Source: Planctomycetota bacterium
GTDB taxonomy: Bacteria; Planctomycetota; J058; JAJDCP01
Assembly (NCBI GenBank): GCA_029260765.1
Contig: JAJDCP010000051.1
Span: forward strand, 1-64,000
Direction: 5' to 3'
DNA: 64,000 bases
Below, piece by piece: positions 44,528-53,596 of this stretch (positions are counted from its first letter, which is position 1; every line of letters begins with the position of its first letter). The translations under genes were made by a program, and so were the position numbers. The notes under the pieces were generated by a model. The model searched no databases and had not been told where the DNA came from. It saw nothing but the letters and a program-made list of their open reading frames with translations.

Positions 44528-46960
44528 ATGGTGATGCAGTTCTTCCGTTCTGAGCGCGACAATCTGCTGAAAAAGATCGAGCGCGGCGAGTGGCAAGACC
44601 CACAGAACAAGCTGCAGCTGCTCGCCAAGGCGGCGGGATCAGGGGACTACCGGCTCAGCGATCTCGCCTTCATGTTCCGCCACGCGGACATGGAGGTCGT
44701 CCGCTATGCCACCGAACACGCCCTCCCCCAGGCCACAACCAGCGAGATTCTGACCACCTTGCTCGGCGTACTTCCGAAGTTGGCGACCCAGCCCCAGCAA
44801 CGCAGCGTCGTCCTCGAATCGCTCCGCAAGGTACGGCCCGAGCCTCTGGCCCGACAGATCTCCCAACGACTGCACAGCGGCGATGCGCTGCAGGTCGAAG
44901 CGGCGCTCGGCCTTCTCGAGCAGCTTCCTCCATTGCCCGACTGGCTGCCCTGTTGGAATGATGCCCTCGAGAAGTTGCAGGGGCCCCTTCGGCAGCGCGC
45001 GCTAGACAGCCTGTTCGCCGGCGAGATGTGGCGCGATCAGTCTTTGCTCGAGGGCCTCGCACGAGACCCCGACCCACACGTGCGTCTGCGCTTCCTGGAC
45101 GCGTTGCGCAGCCACGGAGTGTCGCCCTTCGAAGGGGTGGTGGCCCTGGCGTTGCAGGACGATGCCCCGCAGGTTCGGCACGCGGCGCTCGAGCTGCTCT
45201 CCGCGGCCCAGCCGGTGCTCCGCCCTGCGGATCTGCTTCCTCTGAGCACGCTGGCAGACACGCGCGTTCGTGACAGCGCCGTGCGCAACCTGTTGACGCC
45301 GGAGTCCAAACGTCCACAGCATCTGCGCCAACTCCTGGCGCGCCTGGCAGAGGTCTCGGAGCGGGACGCCGAGCGCGGCCTGCGCTCGCTTGCGGCCCTT
45401 GCTATCGACCTCTACCCCCTGCTCGGTGAGGTGTATGGGGAAGCTCAGGGAGCCGTCCGCCGCCTTGCAGGCCGCGCCCTTCTGGGCGGGGACGATGCGC
45501 ACACCAGAACGGCCGCGCTCGAGCTCGTCTCCGGAGAAGACTGGTGGACGCGGGTTGCGGCTCTCGATGCCCTCGCGCGCCTCAAAGACGAGGAGGTGGT
45601 CCCGAAGTTGGTGCCGCTGTTGCGGGACGAGCAGATCCGCGCCCCGACCATCGGGGCGTTGGTGGCGATCGGAGGTGAGGGGGCCTCCGAGTTGGTCAAC
45701 AACCTGCTCGAAGATCCGCGGCCCGAGGTACGCCGCGAAGTGCTCCAGGCGATCGATCGACACTGCGCTGCCGAGGCGGGAGATTTGCTCCAACACATGG
45801 CGCAGAATGACCCCGAAACGAGCAACCAGCAATACGCCCAGGCCATCCTCGGGAACCTCGCCCCGGGCGAAGCCGACTTCAACGATCCCCTACCCGGGCC
45901 GCCCCATCCGCGGCTCGAAGAGCTCTGCCAACGTGCCGCCGACGCGCTCGCCACAGACCTGCACCTGGCTGCAGATAGCGAGCCCCGTTTCCGGGTGGAT
46001 GGAGCCTTGAGCGGTGTCGGCGACAAGCTCTCTGCCAGCGAGTTCAACACTCTGGTCGACAGCATGCTCAGCCCTCCCCAACGGCAGGCTCTGCCCAGCG
46101 CCCAGACGATGGAGGTCGGTTTCCGGCGCCGCAGCGGGACCTGGGTGCGCGGCCAGATCTTTACGTCGCAACGCGGGCGCCAGGCGCGCCTGCACATTTT
46201 CCCCGCCCATCCGCCTCCGTTGGCTGAGCTCGGGCTCCCGGCCTGTGTGACGCAGAGTACCCAACTCACGCACGGGCTGGTGGTGTTGGCCGGACCTTCG
46301 GGAAGCGGGCGTGCGACGACGCGGGCCGCACTGGTCGAGGCTATCGCCGCACAGCGCAGCGTTTCGATCGTTTGCCTCGAGGCGACCACTGAGCTCGAGT
46401 TGACAGCGGGATGTGGACTGATCCACCAGCGCAGACGGGGAGTCCACTTCCAGAGTTGGGCCGAGGGGATCTGGCAGGCTCTCGACAGCGACGCCGACCT
46501 GATCGTCGCCGCCGAGCTCGATGCCGAAGGACTGTGGTGGGCGCTCGAAGCTTGTCATGCGGGCAAGTTGATCGTGCTCAGCCCAAGAGCGACCAGCATC
46601 TCTGGCGCCTTGTCAAGCCTCGCCGCCAACCTTCCCGCCCCGCGCAGAGCCCAGGGTTTGCGTCGCCTGGCAGAGCAGCTGCAGCTCGCGCTGTGCCAGG
46701 TTCTGATAGCCGGCAAAGGAGGCGGACGCATCGCCTGCTGTAGTTGGATCCAACCCTGGGACGCGCTGCGAGCGCGGATGGCCACGGGCGCCTTTGACGA
46801 ACTTGCCGAGCTGATAGGGGCCCGGCCCGAGTGTATGACCCGCGACCGTGCCCTGGCCGCAATGCTCGAGGCAGGCCGGATCGAGCTGGAGGAAGCGCAA
46901 CTCTGGGCTGAGCACCCGGCCGACCTGCCGGAGTCGCGGCGAACGGAGGCCTCGGCATGA
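44528..46960 (+). CDS. HEAT-repeat protein with C-terminal PilT-like ATPase (Walker A Lys to Arg)
   Basis: An 810-aa protein. The N-terminal half (about 20-440) is a HEAT/Armadillo-like helical repeat array. From about 460 it becomes a PilT/GspE secretion ATPase: ATDLHLAADSEPRFRVDG is the PilT N-terminal motif and LVVLAGPSGSGRATT is the P-loop. The P-loop Lys is Arg595 (GPSGSGR in place of GxTGSGK). The Walker B region (DADLIVAAELDA) lacks a clean Glu pair. No pilin or secretion gene is near. The stop overlaps the second PilT-like gene by four bases. Confidence 0.85.
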   Translation: MVMQFFRSERDNLLKKIERGEWQDPQNKLQLLAKAAGSGDYRLSDLAFMFRHADMEVVRYATEHALPQATTSEILTTLLGVLPKLATQPQQRSVVLESLRKVRPEPLARQISQRLHSGDALQVEAALGLLEQLPPLPDWLPCWNDALEKLQGPLRQRALDSLFAGEMWRDQSLLEGLARDPDPHVRLRFLDALRSHGVSPFEGVVALALQDDAPQVRHAALELLSAAQPVLRPADLLPLSTLADTRVRDSAVRNLLTPESKRPQHLRQLLARLAEVSERDAERGLRSLAALAIDLYPLLGEVYGEAQGAVRRLAGRALLGGDDAHTRTAALELVSGEDWWTRVAALDALARLKDEEVVPKLVPLLRDEQIRAPTIGALVAIGGEGASELVNNLLEDPRPEVRREVLQAIDRHCAAEAGDLLQHMAQNDPETSNQQYAQAILGNLAPGEADFNDPLPGPPHPRLEELCQRAADALATDLHLAADSEPRFRVDGALSGVGDKLSASEFNTLVDSMLSPPQRQALPSAQTMEVGFRRRSGTWVRGQIFTSQRGRQARLHIFPAHPPPLAELGLPACVTQSTQLTHGLVVLAGPSGSGRATTRAALVEAIAAQRSVSIVCLEATTELELTAGCGLIHQRRRGVHFQSWAEGIWQALDSDADLIVAAELDAEGLWWALEACHAGKLIVLSPRATSISGALSSLAANLPAPRRAQGLRRLAEQLQLALCQVLIAGKGGGRIACCSWIQPWDALRARMATGAFDELAELIGARPECMTRDRALAAMLEAGRIELEEAQLWAEHPADLPESRRTEASA

Positions 46961-48408
46961 GGAACCGCCTCGATGTCTTGTTGCGGCGTTGTGTGGAGCT
47001 CGGCTCTTCCGATCTGCATCTCGCCCCGAACCAGCCGCCACGCGTCAGGTTGAACGGCCAGCTGGAGAGCCTTCTGCACCCGAAGCTCGACGATACCACG
47101 TTGCGGCGGCTGCTGCGGCCCCTGCTCGCTCCCGAGGCCTGGGCCGAGGGGAAAGCACGCGGTTTTTGGAGCTTTGACTACCCGCTGGACCCTACGACCC
47201 GCTTCAGAGTGCGCGCCTTCCGCCAGCAGCAGGGCCTGGCGATGGTGATGCACCGTGTCCCCCGGGGCGTTCCAAGGCTCGCTGCGCTGGGTCTGCCCGA
47301 GGCGGTACGTGAGCTGGCCAGCCTGCGGCGCGGACTGGTCTTGTTGGCCGGACAGATCGGTTCCGGCCGGTCGTGTACCCAAGCTGCGCTGGTGGCAGAC
47401 ATCGCATCCAAACGCCCGTGCCATCTGTTGTTGCTCGAGGACGACGCCGGCTTCGAGTTTCCGGAGAGCACCGCGTTCATCAGCCACCGAAGACTCGGCT
47501 GGGCCCCCGAGGCTTGGGAAGAAGCACTGCGGGCAGCCAGCGAAGCCGATGCCGAGGTGATCGCTCTCGCTCGCCTGCCGAGCGATACCTGCCTGCGTCT
47601 GGCGTTGCGAGAGGCTGCAGCCGGCCGGCTGGTGCTGGCCTGTGTGCACGGTCCTTCAGCGCTGGCGACCTTGCGTGCCCTGTCTGGCAACGCCGCAGAC
47701 TTGCAGCGCTTGCTGGCCCAACATGTCGCGGCCGTACTCTGGCAACGGCTGGTCCCCGGGAAGTCCACTGGCGCGTTGGCGGCCGTCGAGTTGTTGGAGC
47801 GCAGCGCGGCACTCTCCCGCTGGCTGCAAGCAGACGATACGCGAGCTGCCGCTGAGATCCCCTACCGTCTGGATTTCGATGCGGGGTTGCAGGACCTTGT
47901 CGAGGCCGGCCGCATCACGCGCAGCGTTGCGCTTCAGCATGCCCGCACGCCCGAGCTTTTGCCGGCTGTTTCTGCATCCAAGCTGCCGGCACCGTCGCAG
48001 CCCACGAAACCGCCGCAAGCTTCGAAACCTCTACAAACCTCGAGGCCTCCGCAGCCGACCAGGCCTCCGATACCGGTCCGGTCCGCTTTGCCGATCAAGC
48101 CTCCACAGCCCCCGATGAGGAAGCCGGCAAAGGCGCAAGACTCCGGACCCCAGACGATCAAATTCACGCGGGCGCAGCGTACCAGGCCAACGACGCGCAG
48201 CCCGACCCGCCGCAGCAAGCCGGCACACAAGACCCAGGTTGCCAGAAAGACCAGCGCTTCATCCAAGACCACACGCATCGAGCGCCGTCCACGCCCGCAG
48301 TCCGCGCGCCGGCTGCCGACCCGTAAGAGTCCTTCAGCGCCGAAACCACGGCCGCCCATCCGGCGGGCGAAATCACCACGCCCTCCGGCACCGCCAGGGC
48401 AGTCCTGA
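46957..48408 (+). CDS. PilT-like ATPase with basic Pro-rich tail (Walker A Lys to Arg)
   Basis: A 483-aa protein. Residues 1-330 are PilT-like: SSDLHLAPNQPPRVRLNGQL at the start, P-loop LLAGQIGSGRSCT with Arg138 in place of Lys, LLLLEDDAGFEF as the IEDPIE-like segment, and GRLVLACVHGPSALATLRAL equivalent to the GHLVFGTLHT segment. Residues about 335-483 are a Lys/Arg/Pro/Ser/Thr-rich, probably disordered tail that could bind nucleic acid or membranes. The protein is paralogous to the ATPase part of the preceding gene, with which it is translationally coupled. Confidence 0.85.
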   Translation: MRNRLDVLLRRCVELGSSDLHLAPNQPPRVRLNGQLESLLHPKLDDTTLRRLLRPLLAPEAWAEGKARGFWSFDYPLDPTTRFRVRAFRQQQGLAMVMHRVPRGVPRLAALGLPEAVRELASLRRGLVLLAGQIGSGRSCTQAALVADIASKRPCHLLLLEDDAGFEFPESTAFISHRRLGWAPEAWEEALRAASEADAEVIALARLPSDTCLRLALREAAAGRLVLACVHGPSALATLRALSGNAADLQRLLAQHVAAVLWQRLVPGKSTGALAAVELLERSAALSRWLQADDTRAAAEIPYRLDFDAGLQDLVEAGRITRSVALQHARTPELLPAVSASKLPAPSQPTKPPQASKPLQTSRPPQPTRPPIPVRSALPIKPPQPPMRKPAKAQDSGPQTIKFTRAQRTRPTTRSPTRRSKPAHKTQVARKTSASSKTTRIERRPRPQSARRLPTRKSPSAPKPRPPIRRAKSPRPPAPPGQS

Positions 48409-48424
48409 GGCGGTTGAATCTTGT

Positions 48425-48452
48425 TTGCATCAGCCGGAATCTGTGATATAAG
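48425..48452 (+). promoter_or_regulatory. Extended -10 sigma-70 promoter before the 54-aa gene
   Basis: TTGCAT (48425-48430), 16-bp spacer, TATAAG (48447-48452) with an upstream TGN extension. Transcription would start about 18 bases before the TTG start codon at 48477. Confidence 0.5.
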
Positions 48453-48476
48453 CGCCTCAACGTAGGGAGGTTGGAA

Positions 48477-48641
48477 TTGAGGACGTACCGCCTGACCTAT
48501 CTCGGTGAAGGCGTGGTCCAGGTGGAAGGCGCGGGTCTCTTCCAGCTCTACACCACAGCCTACGTCGGAGAGGACGTCGCCCTCCCCTACAAGGACAACA
48601 AAGACTGGTCCTGTGTCGAGATTCGGGACGAGGACGAGTGA
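48477..48641 (+). CDS. Small protein (54 aa), unknown function
   Basis: Starts at TTG 48477 with GGGAGG six bases upstream and its own promoter at 48425-48452. The product begins MRTYRLTYLGEGVVQVEGAG and ends in an acidic tail (EIRDEDE); beta-strand-rich, no TM or signal. It ends 47 bases before the kdsD ATG (or overlaps a possible GTG start of kdsD by four bases). No family recognised. Confidence 0.7.
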   Translation: MRTYRLTYLGEGVVQVEGAGLFQLYTTAYVGEDVALPYKDNKDWSCVEIRDEDE

Positions 48642-48688
48642 CTGCCCTCGATCTGCCAGCCGCAACTGCTGCCGGCCGGAGAGTCGGA

Positions 48689-49678
48689 ATGGACTATCAG
48701 CAGGAAGGCCGCCACATCATCCGCCAGGAGATGCAGTCTCTTGAGCTGACCATCGAGGCTGTGAACGAAGCCTTCGGTCAAGCCGTAGAGCGTATCCTGG
48801 AATGCCGTGGGCGTGTACTGGTCTCGGGTATGGGCAAGTCTGGCCTGATCGGGAGCAAAGTCTCGGCCACACTCGCCAGCACCGGTACACCATCGCACTT
48901 CATCCACCCGGCCGAAGCCGTGCATGGCGATTTGGGGCGGATCCACAGCGATGACCTGGTGATCCTGCTGTCCAATTCCGGCGAAACCGCAGAGGTCGTG
49001 CGGCTGCTGCCGACGATCAAGAAATTCGGCGCGGAGATGATCGCCATCACCGGTCGGCGCAACTCGACCATGGCCCGCCATGCCAACCTGGTCCTGCACA
49101 TCGGCAACATCTCCGAAGCCTGCCCGCTGAATCTCGCCCCGAGCTCAACCACCACCGCCATGCTGGTGCTCGGCGATGCCCTGGCGCTGACCGTGCTGAA
49201 GGCCCGAGGATTCAGCAAGGAGCAATACGCACTCAACCATCCAGCGGGAACTCTGGGGCGCTCGATGCTGAAGGCCGAGGAGGCGATGCGCCCGACCTCG
49301 CAGTTGTGGACGGCGCACCCCGACGAGATCCTGATCGAGCTGATCCAAAAGGGTGTGCGGAAGAACTCACGGCTGTCGGCCGTATGCATCATCGACGACG
49401 AGCAGCACCTGTTGGGAATCTTCACCGACGGCGACCTGCGTCGCTTGCTGTGCAAAGACTTCCAGTTGCTGCAGTCGCATGTGGGCGAGGTCGCTGCCAA
49501 GAATCCCAAACGTGTTGTCGAGGGAGCCCTGCTCGCCGAAGTCTTCTTCCTGATGCGCAGCCTTGAAGTCGACGAGATTCCCGTCGTCGATGCGGACAAC
49601 CGCCTGGTTGGCATGGTCGACATCCAGGACCTGCTCAAGGTCGACGTCGGCCCAACCGAATTCAGCGATAAGGCCTGA
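48689..49678 (+). CDS. kdsD: D-arabinose 5-phosphate isomerase (KpsF/GutQ family)
   Basis: A 329-aa protein (E. coli KdsD about 328 aa). It has an N-terminal SIS sugar-isomerase domain (VLVSGMGKSGLIGSKVSATLASTGTPSHFIHPAEAVHGDLG; LLSNSGETAEV) and two CBS domains in the C-terminal third. It converts ribulose 5-phosphate to arabinose 5-phosphate for Kdo synthesis, implying an LPS or capsule that contains Kdo. ATG 48689 is chosen because of length and the GGAGAG site; a GTG at 48638 is possible. Confidence 0.9.
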   Translation: MDYQQEGRHIIRQEMQSLELTIEAVNEAFGQAVERILECRGRVLVSGMGKSGLIGSKVSATLASTGTPSHFIHPAEAVHGDLGRIHSDDLVILLSNSGETAEVVRLLPTIKKFGAEMIAITGRRNSTMARHANLVLHIGNISEACPLNLAPSSTTTAMLVLGDALALTVLKARGFSKEQYALNHPAGTLGRSMLKAEEAMRPTSQLWTAHPDEILIELIQKGVRKNSRLSAVCIIDDEQHLLGIFTDGDLRRLLCKDFQLLQSHVGEVAAKNPKRVVEGALLAEVFFLMRSLEVDEIPVVDADNRLVGMVDIQDLLKVDVGPTEFSDKA

Positions 49679-49683
49679 CACCA

Positions 49684-49842
49684 TAGCCCGAATCCATCAC
49701 CAGTTTCTGCTGCGGCCCCGCCTGACCGGCGAATTCGACCTCTCGCTGCTCGAAGATACCCCCGTAGCGTCTGCGCTGCTCAAGCCCGAATTCGCTCGGC
49801 CATCCGGGTCCTCGCTACGATCCTTGTGACGGATCCGGACTA
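49684..49842. mobile_element. MITE-like element copy B, 155 bp with TA flanks
   Basis: The same 155-bp element as at 12674-12832, between TA at 49684-49685 and 49841-49842. Its inverted ends are better preserved: TAGCCCGAATCCATCAC and, on the other strand, TAGTCCGGATCCGTCAC. It sits in the gap between kdsD and asd, beginning five bases after the kdsD stop, with no gene disrupted. Confidence 0.85.
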
Positions 49843-49922
49843 GCCGGCTAGGCTTGCGGGTCGCTGTGCCGTTCCCTTATGATGACCCGTATCGGTAAGA
49901 GCCCGGTCACCGGAGGTGCTTG

Positions 49923-50951
49923 ATGGGATTCCGCGTTGCCATCGTCGGCGCCACGGGTGCCGTAGGCAGTGAGATGTTGAAGATCCTCGAAGAGCGCGAC
50001 TTCCCTGTCGATCGCCTGCTCCCGCTGGCCAGTCCGCGCTCAGCCGGCAAACAACTGCGCTTCCGCGGTGAGCCCGTGACGGTCGAGGCCCTGGGCAGCT
50101 CGCTGCCGAAAGACCTCGACCTTGCGCTGTTCGCCGCCTCCAAAGACATCGCCCAGCAGTATGCACGTGCCACGGCCGCGCAAGGCACACTGGTCGTTGA
50201 CAACTCCCGGGCATTCCGCCTCGACCCCGACGTGCCGTTGATCGTGCCCGAGGTCAACCCCGAGGCGGCCGCGGGCCACAGCGGAATCATCGCCAATCCC
50301 AACTGCTCGACGATCGCCTTTGTGGTCGCCATCGCCCCGCTGCACCGTCTGGCCGGGCTCGAGCGAGCGACGATCGCCACCTACCAGGCCGTGTCCGGAG
50401 CCGGGAATCCAGGCTTGCGTGAGCTCGAGGCACAGACCCGCGCCTGGGCGCATGACCAGGCGGCGCCGGAACCGAGCGCTTTCCCGCACCCGATACTGTT
50501 CAACCTGATTCCACGCATCGACACCATCGGCGCGTTGGGCTACACCGGCGAAGAGTGGAAGATGGTGCACGAGAGCCGCAAGATCCTGAACCATCCCGAG
50601 GCCCGCATCGCGGTGACCTGTGTGCGCGTGCCCGTGCTACGTTCCCACTCCCTCGCGATCTTCGCCGAGCTGGCACGGCCCCTTGGGGTCGCTGAAGCCT
50701 GCCAGGCACTCGCCGCCGCCGACGGTGTCCAGCTGGTGCAAGAGCCCGCAGCCGAGCCCTATCCTACGCCGCTGCAGGCAGCCGATACCGACACGGTCTA
50801 CGTCGGACGCGTCCGTCGCGACCCCAGCCACCCGCGAGGCCTGGCCTTGTGGGCGGTGATGGACCAGTTGCGCAAGGGCGCGGCGAGCAACGCGGTGCAG
50901 ATCGCCGAGCTCGTCCTCTGTGGGAGCAGGCATGGACCAGCCAGCAGCTGA
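49923..50951 (+). CDS. asd: Aspartate-semialdehyde dehydrogenase
   Basis: A 342-aa enzyme making L-aspartate 4-semialdehyde from aspartyl phosphate with NADPH, the branch point to lysine/diaminopimelate, threonine and methionine. The NADP loop GATGAVGSEML is N-terminal, the catalytic Cys is Cys128 (NPNCST), and YQAVSGAGNPGLREL and RVPVLRSHS match the family. ATG 49923 has GGAGG six bases upstream. It overlaps the rhomboid-like gene by 20 bases; together with dacB this could serve cell-wall precursor use. Confidence 0.93.
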   Translation: MGFRVAIVGATGAVGSEMLKILEERDFPVDRLLPLASPRSAGKQLRFRGEPVTVEALGSSLPKDLDLALFAASKDIAQQYARATAAQGTLVVDNSRAFRLDPDVPLIVPEVNPEAAAGHSGIIANPNCSTIAFVVAIAPLHRLAGLERATIATYQAVSGAGNPGLRELEAQTRAWAHDQAAPEPSAFPHPILFNLIPRIDTIGALGYTGEEWKMVHESRKILNHPEARIAVTCVRVPVLRSHSLAIFAELARPLGVAEACQALAAADGVQLVQEPAAEPYPTPLQAADTDTVYVGRVRRDPSHPRGLALWAVMDQLRKGAASNAVQIAELVLCGSRHGPASS

Positions 50952-52209
50952 AGAAAACCTGGTCGCTGACGGGGTTGCGCAGCGCATGCTGCTGCCGCAG
51001 TATGCCCAGCAGGTCCGGGGGTTCAAGCTGCTCGCGTGGGTTCTGATGCTGAGCATGATCGGGATCTACGCCCGTGCGGCACTCTCTTCGCGAGACGCAC
51101 TTTCGAAAGGCCAGATGTACGGCGCTCTGCGCCATGATGTGCTGGTGGAGTTCGGAGGCCGGCCGAATTGGTCCGACGCTCTAGAGCTCTATGCCACCGC
51201 GCCGCTGATCCATCGCGACATGCTGAGCCTGATCCTGGCGATCCTGTGGATGCTCGGTCTGGCCCGCCGTGCCGAAGGCCGGCTCGGAGCCCTGGGCATG
51301 CTCGCGGTCTTCGTGCTGTCCTCTCTGGCGGGCGGCGCGGCCATCCACGTTTTTGGACCGCATTGGCTGATCGACGCGGGCAGTTGGGGCGGCGTAGCAG
51401 GATTGGTGGGCCACGGGCTGGGCTGGGGCATCCGTTACTACCGGGTCCTGCCACGTGAGGTGGCGTCCGGCAGTATCAGTCAGTTCTTCTGGTTGGCCGG
51501 TCTGGTGGGCTTGATGCACTTCGTCTTCCAGGCTTACGCGGGCGTCGGCTACATGCCCTGGGACATGATCGGCGGCGTGGTGGCTGGCATCACTCTGGGC
51601 TTGTTTCTGCCGCCGAGGCTGCCAGCCAGCGGTGAGCTGGGCACTTCTGTACGTCGTGGTTTGGGACTCGCGTGCCTCGGCCTGCTCGGCTTCGGGCAGT
51701 ACCATTTGGCCGTCCGCCCACCCGAAGAGGTGCAGCAGATCGCGCGCCGTGAGCTGGTGGAGTGGAGTGACCCCGAGCTCGGCCTGACCTTCGGCGTCGA
51801 CCCCGATTGGCCGGTCGAGCAGCCGGACGAGTACAGGTTGTTGATCGACGGCGGGCGCATCTTCGTCTTTACTCGCGGGCGCAGTCCCTTTGACAGTTTG
51901 ACCTGGGAGAGCACCCGGCAGCTGAAGATGTACCGCGAGGGCCTGCCCGCGAGACAGCCCAACACGCAAATGTACGTGGGCGAACAGCTCAAACGTCGAA
52001 TCATGGGAGTGGATGGCATCGAACGGGTCTGCTCACAGACCACCGTCGGGTATGATTCGCGCGATGTGCAGCACTACGAAATCTGGTTCACCTTCCTGGC
52101 TGAAGAACGCCTCGTGATCCTGATCTACCGTCTCGAGCCCGACGATTCCTTCGATGCAGAGTGGGTTGAAGAATCGATCCGTCATTTCCGATTCAACGAG
52201 GAAGACTGA
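50932..52209 (+). CDS. Rhomboid-like membrane protein lacking the catalytic Ser, with C-terminal domain
   Basis: A 425-aa protein. The N-terminal six-helix region resembles a rhomboid protease (TM4 loop GSWGGVAGLVG at 150-160; TM6-like DMIGGVVAGITLG). The rhomboid GxSG becomes G150-S-W-G, with Trp152 in the nucleophile position, and the expected His before IGG is absent, so it is probably a pseudoprotease. The C-terminal 160 residues form an exported-type mixed domain of unknown function (ELGLTFGVDPDWPVEQ). It overlaps asd and is one base from dacB. Confidence 0.75.
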   Translation: MDQPAAEENLVADGVAQRMLLPQYAQQVRGFKLLAWVLMLSMIGIYARAALSSRDALSKGQMYGALRHDVLVEFGGRPNWSDALELYATAPLIHRDMLSLILAILWMLGLARRAEGRLGALGMLAVFVLSSLAGGAAIHVFGPHWLIDAGSWGGVAGLVGHGLGWGIRYYRVLPREVASGSISQFFWLAGLVGLMHFVFQAYAGVGYMPWDMIGGVVAGITLGLFLPPRLPASGELGTSVRRGLGLACLGLLGFGQYHLAVRPPEEVQQIARRELVEWSDPELGLTFGVDPDWPVEQPDEYRLLIDGGRIFVFTRGRSPFDSLTWESTRQLKMYREGLPARQPNTQMYVGEQLKRRIMGVDGIERVCSQTTVGYDSRDVQHYEIWFTFLAEERLVILIYRLEPDDSFDAEWVEESIRHFRFNEED

Positions 52210-53594
52210 TGCGCAGGCTTCTTGTCCTCTTAGTCCTGACCAACTTGAGCCTGGCCCAGGATGGACTCCAGGCACGCTTGCAGGCGATCGCCGCCGAGCG
52301 TCCAGGCATGCACCTGCATGTCGAGACTCTCGATGGACGCGAGCTGGCAGACTACCAGGGCGACATCGGGGCGTTGCCCGCCTCGAACGTCAAGCTGATC
52401 ACCGCGACGCTGGCCCTCGAAACTCTGGGCAGCGAGTACGAGCTGCGCACCAGCCTGCACCGCAATGGTCGGCTGCGTGGTGGGCGCATCGATGGCGATC
52501 TGGTAGTGCGGGGTGGCGGCGACCCCACCATCTCCAGCCGCTTCCGTGGCGATGGTGCGGGGGGACTGCTGCACGAGTGGGCGCGTCAGCTCGCGGGCAT
52601 GGGAGTGCGCGGTGTGAGTGGCGATCTGGTTCTCGACACACGCCTGTTCGACCCGGTGTACCGGCATCCGAGCTGGCCTCGGGACCAGTGGAAAGACTGG
52701 TGGTCGGCCGGTGTTTCGGCGCTCAACGTCGGCGACGGTTGCCTGGAGGTGCGTGTCAGCGCGGGAAGCGGAGGAGCGGCCGTCGAGATTGACCCTCCCT
52801 TGCTCGACTATGAGATGCTCGTCGACTGTCCCCTGACCGACACGCGCTCCGAGCATATGCTGGACATCCAGCTCGACGCCGACGCGAGGCGCGTCACCGT
52901 GCGGGGGAAGTTCTGGCGTCAGGCCGGCACCTTCACCCACTTTGTGGCCGTGCCCGATCCCAGCCTGTTCTTTGGCGAGGCACTGCGTGCAGCGCTCTCC
53001 GAGGCGGGCATCCCCGTGCAAGGCCAGCTGCGCTTCGCCACCCCCCTTGAGGGGCTCGACACGCTCCCGCTGCTGGCCGCCCACACGACCCCGCTGCGGG
53101 TCGCCCTGGGAACGATGCTCAAACGCAGCCAGAACCTCTACGCAGAGAGCCTGTTCAAACTGGCAGGCCAGGCCAGCGGGCACGGTGGTAGCTATGAGGG
53201 CGGAGCGGCGGCCTCCCTCGAGCTGATGGAAAAGCTGGGGCTGAGCATGCAGATCGCCGATGGCTCGGGGTTCTCGAGAGAGAACCTGATCAAGCCTCGC
53301 GACATGGTCGGGCTGCTACGCTGGGTGAGTCAACGGAGCTATGCGGACGACTTCTATAGCTTCCTCCCTGTCTCAGGCATCGACGGGACACTGAAAAAAC
53401 GCCTCACGGGCGTAGCCAAGGGACGAGTGCTGGCGAAAACCGGCACGCTCAACGGCGTGACCGCGCTGTCGGGATTCGCCATCGTCGGCTCGGAAACTCT
53501 GGTCTTTTCGATCCTGGTCTCCAACCCCCGACTGGGTACGGGCGCGGCCCGGCAATGGTTGGACCGGGCCGTGCAGGCCTTCTTCGAGGAGTGA
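52209..53594 (+). CDS. dacB: D-alanyl-D-alanine carboxypeptidase/endopeptidase (S13, DacB)
   Basis: A 461-aa secreted penicillin-binding protein with a signal peptide (about 1-16). All three active-site motifs are intact: SxxK at Ser59-Lys62 (ASNVKL), SxN (KRSQNLYAE) and KTG (LAKTGTL). It removes the terminal D-Ala from peptidoglycan stems or cuts cross-links in the periplasm. TGATG overlap with the preceding gene and close spacing to uspA at 53597. Confidence 0.92.
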   Translation: MRRLLVLLVLTNLSLAQDGLQARLQAIAAERPGMHLHVETLDGRELADYQGDIGALPASNVKLITATLALETLGSEYELRTSLHRNGRLRGGRIDGDLVVRGGGDPTISSRFRGDGAGGLLHEWARQLAGMGVRGVSGDLVLDTRLFDPVYRHPSWPRDQWKDWWSAGVSALNVGDGCLEVRVSAGSGGAAVEIDPPLLDYEMLVDCPLTDTRSEHMLDIQLDADARRVTVRGKFWRQAGTFTHFVAVPDPSLFFGEALRAALSEAGIPVQGQLRFATPLEGLDTLPLLAAHTTPLRVALGTMLKRSQNLYAESLFKLAGQASGHGGSYEGGAAASLELMEKLGLSMQIADGSGFSRENLIKPRDMVGLLRWVSQRSYADDFYSFLPVSGIDGTLKKRLTGVAKGRVLAKTGTLNGVTALSGFAIVGSETLVFSILVSNPRLGTGAARQWLDRAVQAFFEE

Positions 53595-53596
53595 AG

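Noticed and set aside
46555..47649. A 364-aa minus-strand frame over the PilT-like pair
   Set aside because: Antisense to two well-supported coupled genes; no motif seen.
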